The notes under the pieces were generated by a model. The model had not been told where the DNA came from. It saw only the letters and a list, made by a program, of their open reading frames with translations, and ran no database searches. Of a stretch of DNA of 64,000 nucleotides, positions 61,979 to 64,000 are shown one piece after another; position 1 is the first letter of the stretch, and each line of letters opens with the position of its first letter. Source of the DNA: Oscillospiraceae bacterium (lineage in GTDB: Bacteria; Bacillota_A; Clostridia; Oscillospirales; Oscillospiraceae); NCBI GenBank assembly GCA_017459865.1, contig JAFUCD010000030.1:25917-89916 (forward strand). Reading direction: 5' to 3'. A program made the translations under genes and the position numbers.

Positions 61979-62773
61979 ATGAGTAAAGTAGTTGTCATCA
62001 CCGGCGGCACCAGCGGCATCGGGCTGGAGACCGCCAAGGCGCTCGCCGCCCAGGGCTGTACCGTTTATGAGCTCAGCCGCCGCGAGAGCGGCACGGCGCC
62101 GGGCGTGAAGCACATCACCGCCGACGTCACCGACGAAAAGCAGGTGGACGCCGCCATACAGCAGATCCTCGCCGAGGCGGGGCGCATCGACGTGCTCATC
62201 AACAACGCGGGCTTCGGCATCTCCGGCGCGATCGAATTCACCGACACCGCCGAGGCGCAGCGCCAGTTCGACGTGAACTTCTTCGGCATGGTGCGCGCGA
62301 ACCACGCGGTGCTGCCCATCATGCGCAGGCAGGGCGGCGGCCGCATCATCAGCATGTCGAGCGTAGCGGCCCCGATCGCGATCCCCTTCCAGGCGTATTA
62401 CTCCGCCTCGAAGGCCGCCGTGCGCACCTATATGCTCGCGCTGGCGAGCGAGGTCGCGCCCTACGGCATCGAGACCTGCGCGATCATGCCCGGCGACATC
62501 GCCACGGGCTTCACCGCCGCCAGACGCAAGAACCCCGCCGGCGACGACGAATACGGCGGGCGCATCAGCCGCAGCGTCGCCGTCATGGAGCACGACGAGC
62601 AGACCGGCATCACCGCCGCTGCCGCCGGCGCCTTCGTGGCGAAAAAGGCGCTGCAGAAGCGCGTGCCCGTGCTGTGCACACTCGGCGGGAAATATAAGCT
62701 TTTCGTCTTCCTCACACGTCTGCTGCCGAACCGTCTGATGGTCTGGCTCGTGGGTCTGATCTATGCAAAATAA
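61979..62773 (+). CDS. Short-chain dehydrogenase, possible 3-ketodihydrosphingosine reductase
   Basis: The 264-residue classical SDR has a Rossmann motif TGGTSGIG (8-15), NNAG (75-78) and catalytic Ser127/128, Tyr141 and Lys145 (YYSASK). The C-terminal hydrophobic tail (YKLFVFLTRLLPNRLMVWLV) is unusual for a soluble SDR and suggests membrane association, as in lipid-modifying members. Tight coupling to the SPT-like gene suggests it reduces the 3-keto product of that enzyme. A general alcohol or ketoacyl reductase cannot be excluded. Confidence 0.78.
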   Translation: MSKVVVITGGTSGIGLETAKALAAQGCTVYELSRRESGTAPGVKHITADVTDEKQVDAAIQQILAEAGRIDVLINNAGFGISGAIEFTDTAEAQRQFDVNFFGMVRANHAVLPIMRRQGGGRIISMSSVAAPIAIPFQAYYSASKAAVRTYMLALASEVAPYGIETCAIMPGDIATGFTAARRKNPAGDDEYGGRISRSVAVMEHDEQTGITAAAAGAFVAKKALQKRVPVLCTLGGKYKLFVFLTRLLPNRLMVWLVGLIYAK

Positions 62774-62801
62774 CGCGATCTGATCGCGCGCTTCTTCCTC
62801 T

Positions 62802-62834
62802 CCCCGTCCCGCGGCATGCGGGGTGGGGATGTTT
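62802..62834 (+). terminator. Terminator of the SPT-SDR operon
   Basis: CCCCGTCCCGC pairs with GCGGGGTGGGG (two G-T wobbles), followed by ATGTTTGATTT. Confidence 0.6.
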
Positions 62835-62837
62835 GAT

Positions 62838-62862
62838 TTACATAATACATAACATTATGTAA
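62838..62862. other. Palindrome in the AT-rich gap before the repeat-protein gene
   Basis: TTACATAAT and ATTATGTAA form a 9-bp inverted repeat with a seven-base spacer. The gap 62774-63200 has no gene. It is strongly AT-rich from 62830 to 63110 and holds only the terminator, this palindrome and the next promoter. Confidence 0.4.
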
Positions 62863-63077
62863 TATGCTTTTGTAAGATTTTTGTGGAACCTTTTCCACGG
62901 ATCTTCGTCATAAAACAGACAGGCAGCAGTTCGAATCGCCGTTGATTTTGAACGATCTGTGCGTTTTTCTTACATATACGGTCATTTGTGCGTTTTCTTA
63001 ACTTAGAATTAAGAAATAATTTTTCATTTTTGCAATAATTTTTATACCAAAATGCAATATTTTGCAAGAGATGATTA

Positions 63078-63106
63078 TTGACAGCAGGACCGGAACTGCG
63101 TATAAT
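63078..63106 (+). promoter_or_regulatory. Fully consensus sigma-A promoter of the repeat-protein gene
   Basis: TTGACA (63078-63083), a 17-base spacer, TATAAT (63101-63106): both hexamers perfect, preceded by AT-rich DNA. The leader is about 88 bases. Confidence 0.9.
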
Positions 63107-63200
63107 AAAGCACAGTACACAATGATGGTTTTCTGTCGTCTCTTCCCGGTGGGCGTCAAAAATCATCGATACAAATTTTTCTGTAATGGAGGAAGAAGCA

Positions 63201-64000
63201 ATGCAGAAAACAAACAAGCTGTACAAGTGGCTTGTCCTTCCTCTGCTCGTGCTGTTCGTTGCTACACTTCTGGTGTGCTCACTGCCGACGACTGCGCATG
63301 CGGAGAATGGCTTTGCCCATCTGTACATCTACACCAACGGTCGTCTGGACAACACCTCCTATACTGTCGTCCCCGCCGGCTATGAGGGCGGTGCCTGGAA
63401 CATCCCGATGGGCGTTCCCGTCACCGTGACTGCCAACGACGGCTCCGGCCGCACGTGGAGTCTCAACGGCGCTTATTGGGAAGCCGGTGCGGTCGCGGCG
63501 GGTGCCAACTCCGCCACGATCGTGAAGGACGCGTTCAGCGGCACGCACAACGTCGTGCTCAGAGCCACCACGGACGGCTCCGTCAACGCCTATGATCCGG
63601 GCGGCAGCGGCAACTCCGGCTCCGGCAGCAGCGGCAGCGGCAACTCCGGCTCCGGTCTGCCCGGCAGCGGCAATTCCGGCAGCGGCAACTCCGCCTCCGG
63701 CAACTCCGGCAGCGGCAACTCCGCTTCCGGCAACAGCGGCTCCGGCAACTCCGGCAGCGCCGGTATTGCGCAGGATATCCTTGGCCTGCTGAATCCCTCC
63801 GGCTCCGGCTGGGGCGGCTCCGGTAACTCCGGTTCCGGTCTGCCCGGCTCCGGCAACAGCGGCTCCGGCCTGCCCGGCTCTGGCAACTCCGGCTCCGGTC
63901 TGCCCGGCAGCGGCAACTCCGGCTCCGGCCTGCCCGGCTCTGGCAACTCCGGCTCCGGTCTGCCCGGCAGCGGCAACTCCGGCTCCGGCCTGCCCGGCTC
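63201..64000 (+). CDS. Secreted Gly/Ser/Asn-rich repeat protein, 3' end beyond the window
   Basis: At least 266 residues. A Sec signal peptide (MQKTNKLYKWLVLPLLVLF, cleavage after TTAHA) is followed by a compact beta-rich domain (about 35-130, with YIYTNGRLDNTSY). From residue 132 the sequence is a low-complexity tract of GSGN/GSGLP units. One insert (AGIAQDILGLLN, near residue 190) precedes regular decapeptides GSGNSGSGLP. Strong GGAGG precedes the ATG. No SLH or sorting motif is visible in the available part. I recognise no family; a surface spacer or matrix protein is possible. Confidence 0.78.
   Translation, partial: MQKTNKLYKWLVLPLLVLFVATLLVCSLPTTAHAENGFAHLYIYTNGRLDNTSYTVVPAGYEGGAWNIPMGVPVTVTANDGSGRTWSLNGAYWEAGAVAAGANSATIVKDAFSGTHNVVLRATTDGSVNAYDPGGSGNSGSGSSGSGNSGSGLPGSGNSGSGNSASGNSGSGNSASGNSGSGNSGSAGIAQDILGLLNPSGSGWGGSGNSGSGLPGSGNSGSGLPGSGNSGSGLPGSGNSGSGLPGSGNSGSGLPGSGNSGSGLPG
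63601..64000 (+). repeat. Tandem 30-bp units with a 60-bp higher-order period
   Basis: The tract encodes GSGN-type repeats. From about 63861 the units alternate between two codon versions (GGCTCTGGCAACTCC and GGCAGCGGCAACTCC). As a result 63901-63940 is identical to 63961-64000 and the exact period is 60 bp. The array continues past the window. Confidence 0.9.

Noticed and set aside
63590..63976. Minus-strand Pro/Glu/Leu repeat frame (PEPELPEPGRP-like)
   Set aside because: It is the reverse complement of the GSGN repeat array. The + strand has the promoter, ribosome site and signal peptide.
63601..64000. Possible CRISPR array
   Set aside because: Units are contiguous 30-bp coding repeats with no unique spacers, in frame with a secreted protein.

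Overview
The window is a GC-rich chromosomal segment of an anaerobic, endospore-forming Bacillota. The best fit is a gut Oscillospiraceae-type clostridium (Oscillibacter, Flavonifractor or Dysosmobacter-like). The evidence is a spoIIR gene, a recJ-rel-dtd block, secreted proteins carrying S-layer-homology (SLH) domains, ferredoxin-type oxidoreductases, a TnpV-type transposon gene, and clostridial promoters (TTGACA-17-TATAAT) with strong AGGAGG ribosome sites. No species can be named from the sequence alone.

Layout. 1-2.1 kb is lower in GC and accessory-looking: a truncated pgsA, an E2-like acyltransferase, and a TnpV pair whose ribosome site is buried in a hairpin. It abuts a Thr-Tyr tRNA operon (2.17-2.40 kb). 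2.5-32 kb is dominated by the cell surface. It holds a GH25 lysozyme lipoprotein, five secreted enzymes or adhesins that each end in three SLH domains (subtilase, SGNH hydrolase, M14 carboxypeptidase, a 2444-residue PHP-domain giant, and a leucine-rich-repeat protein), a membrane-anchored exonuclease/phosphatase and YibE/F. Housekeeping genes are interspersed (glyA, rsmG, tspO), with two divergent regulator pairs (LysR/Fe-S protein, TetR/acyl-CoA synthetase). 32-36 kb is an operon of an Fe-S/FAD oxidoreductase, HypA and a membrane protein. 36-42.5 kb holds a sugar:cation symporter and an operon of a zinc-ribbon membrane protein with an ABC-2 exporter. 42.6-48 kb is recJ-rel-dtd-MBL, followed by convergent spoIIR and ispE. 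49.8-56.7 kb is the F-type ATP synthase operon. 56.8-62.8 kb is lipid and envelope: DMT transporter, PlsC, an OatA-like O-acetyltransferase, and a serine palmitoyltransferase-like/ketoreductase pair. The window ends inside a secreted Gly/Ser/Asn repeat protein driven by a consensus promoter.

The most unusual feature is in the ATP synthase operon. After a normal atpF, one uninterrupted 744-codon gene encodes a second b-type membrane stalk, the C-terminal domain of delta, and the whole catalytic alpha subunit in one polypeptide. The separate atpH and atpA expected there are absent. Since alpha is normally present in three copies and delta in one, this raises a real stoichiometry question. The second notable system is the serine palmitoyltransferase-like enzyme with an adjacent short-chain reductase. 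Together they look like the first two steps of sphingoid-base synthesis, which is unexpected in a clostridium.

Most other long open frames, including ones of more than 2400 codons antisense to the giant SLH protein, are shadows caused by high GC and were left out.
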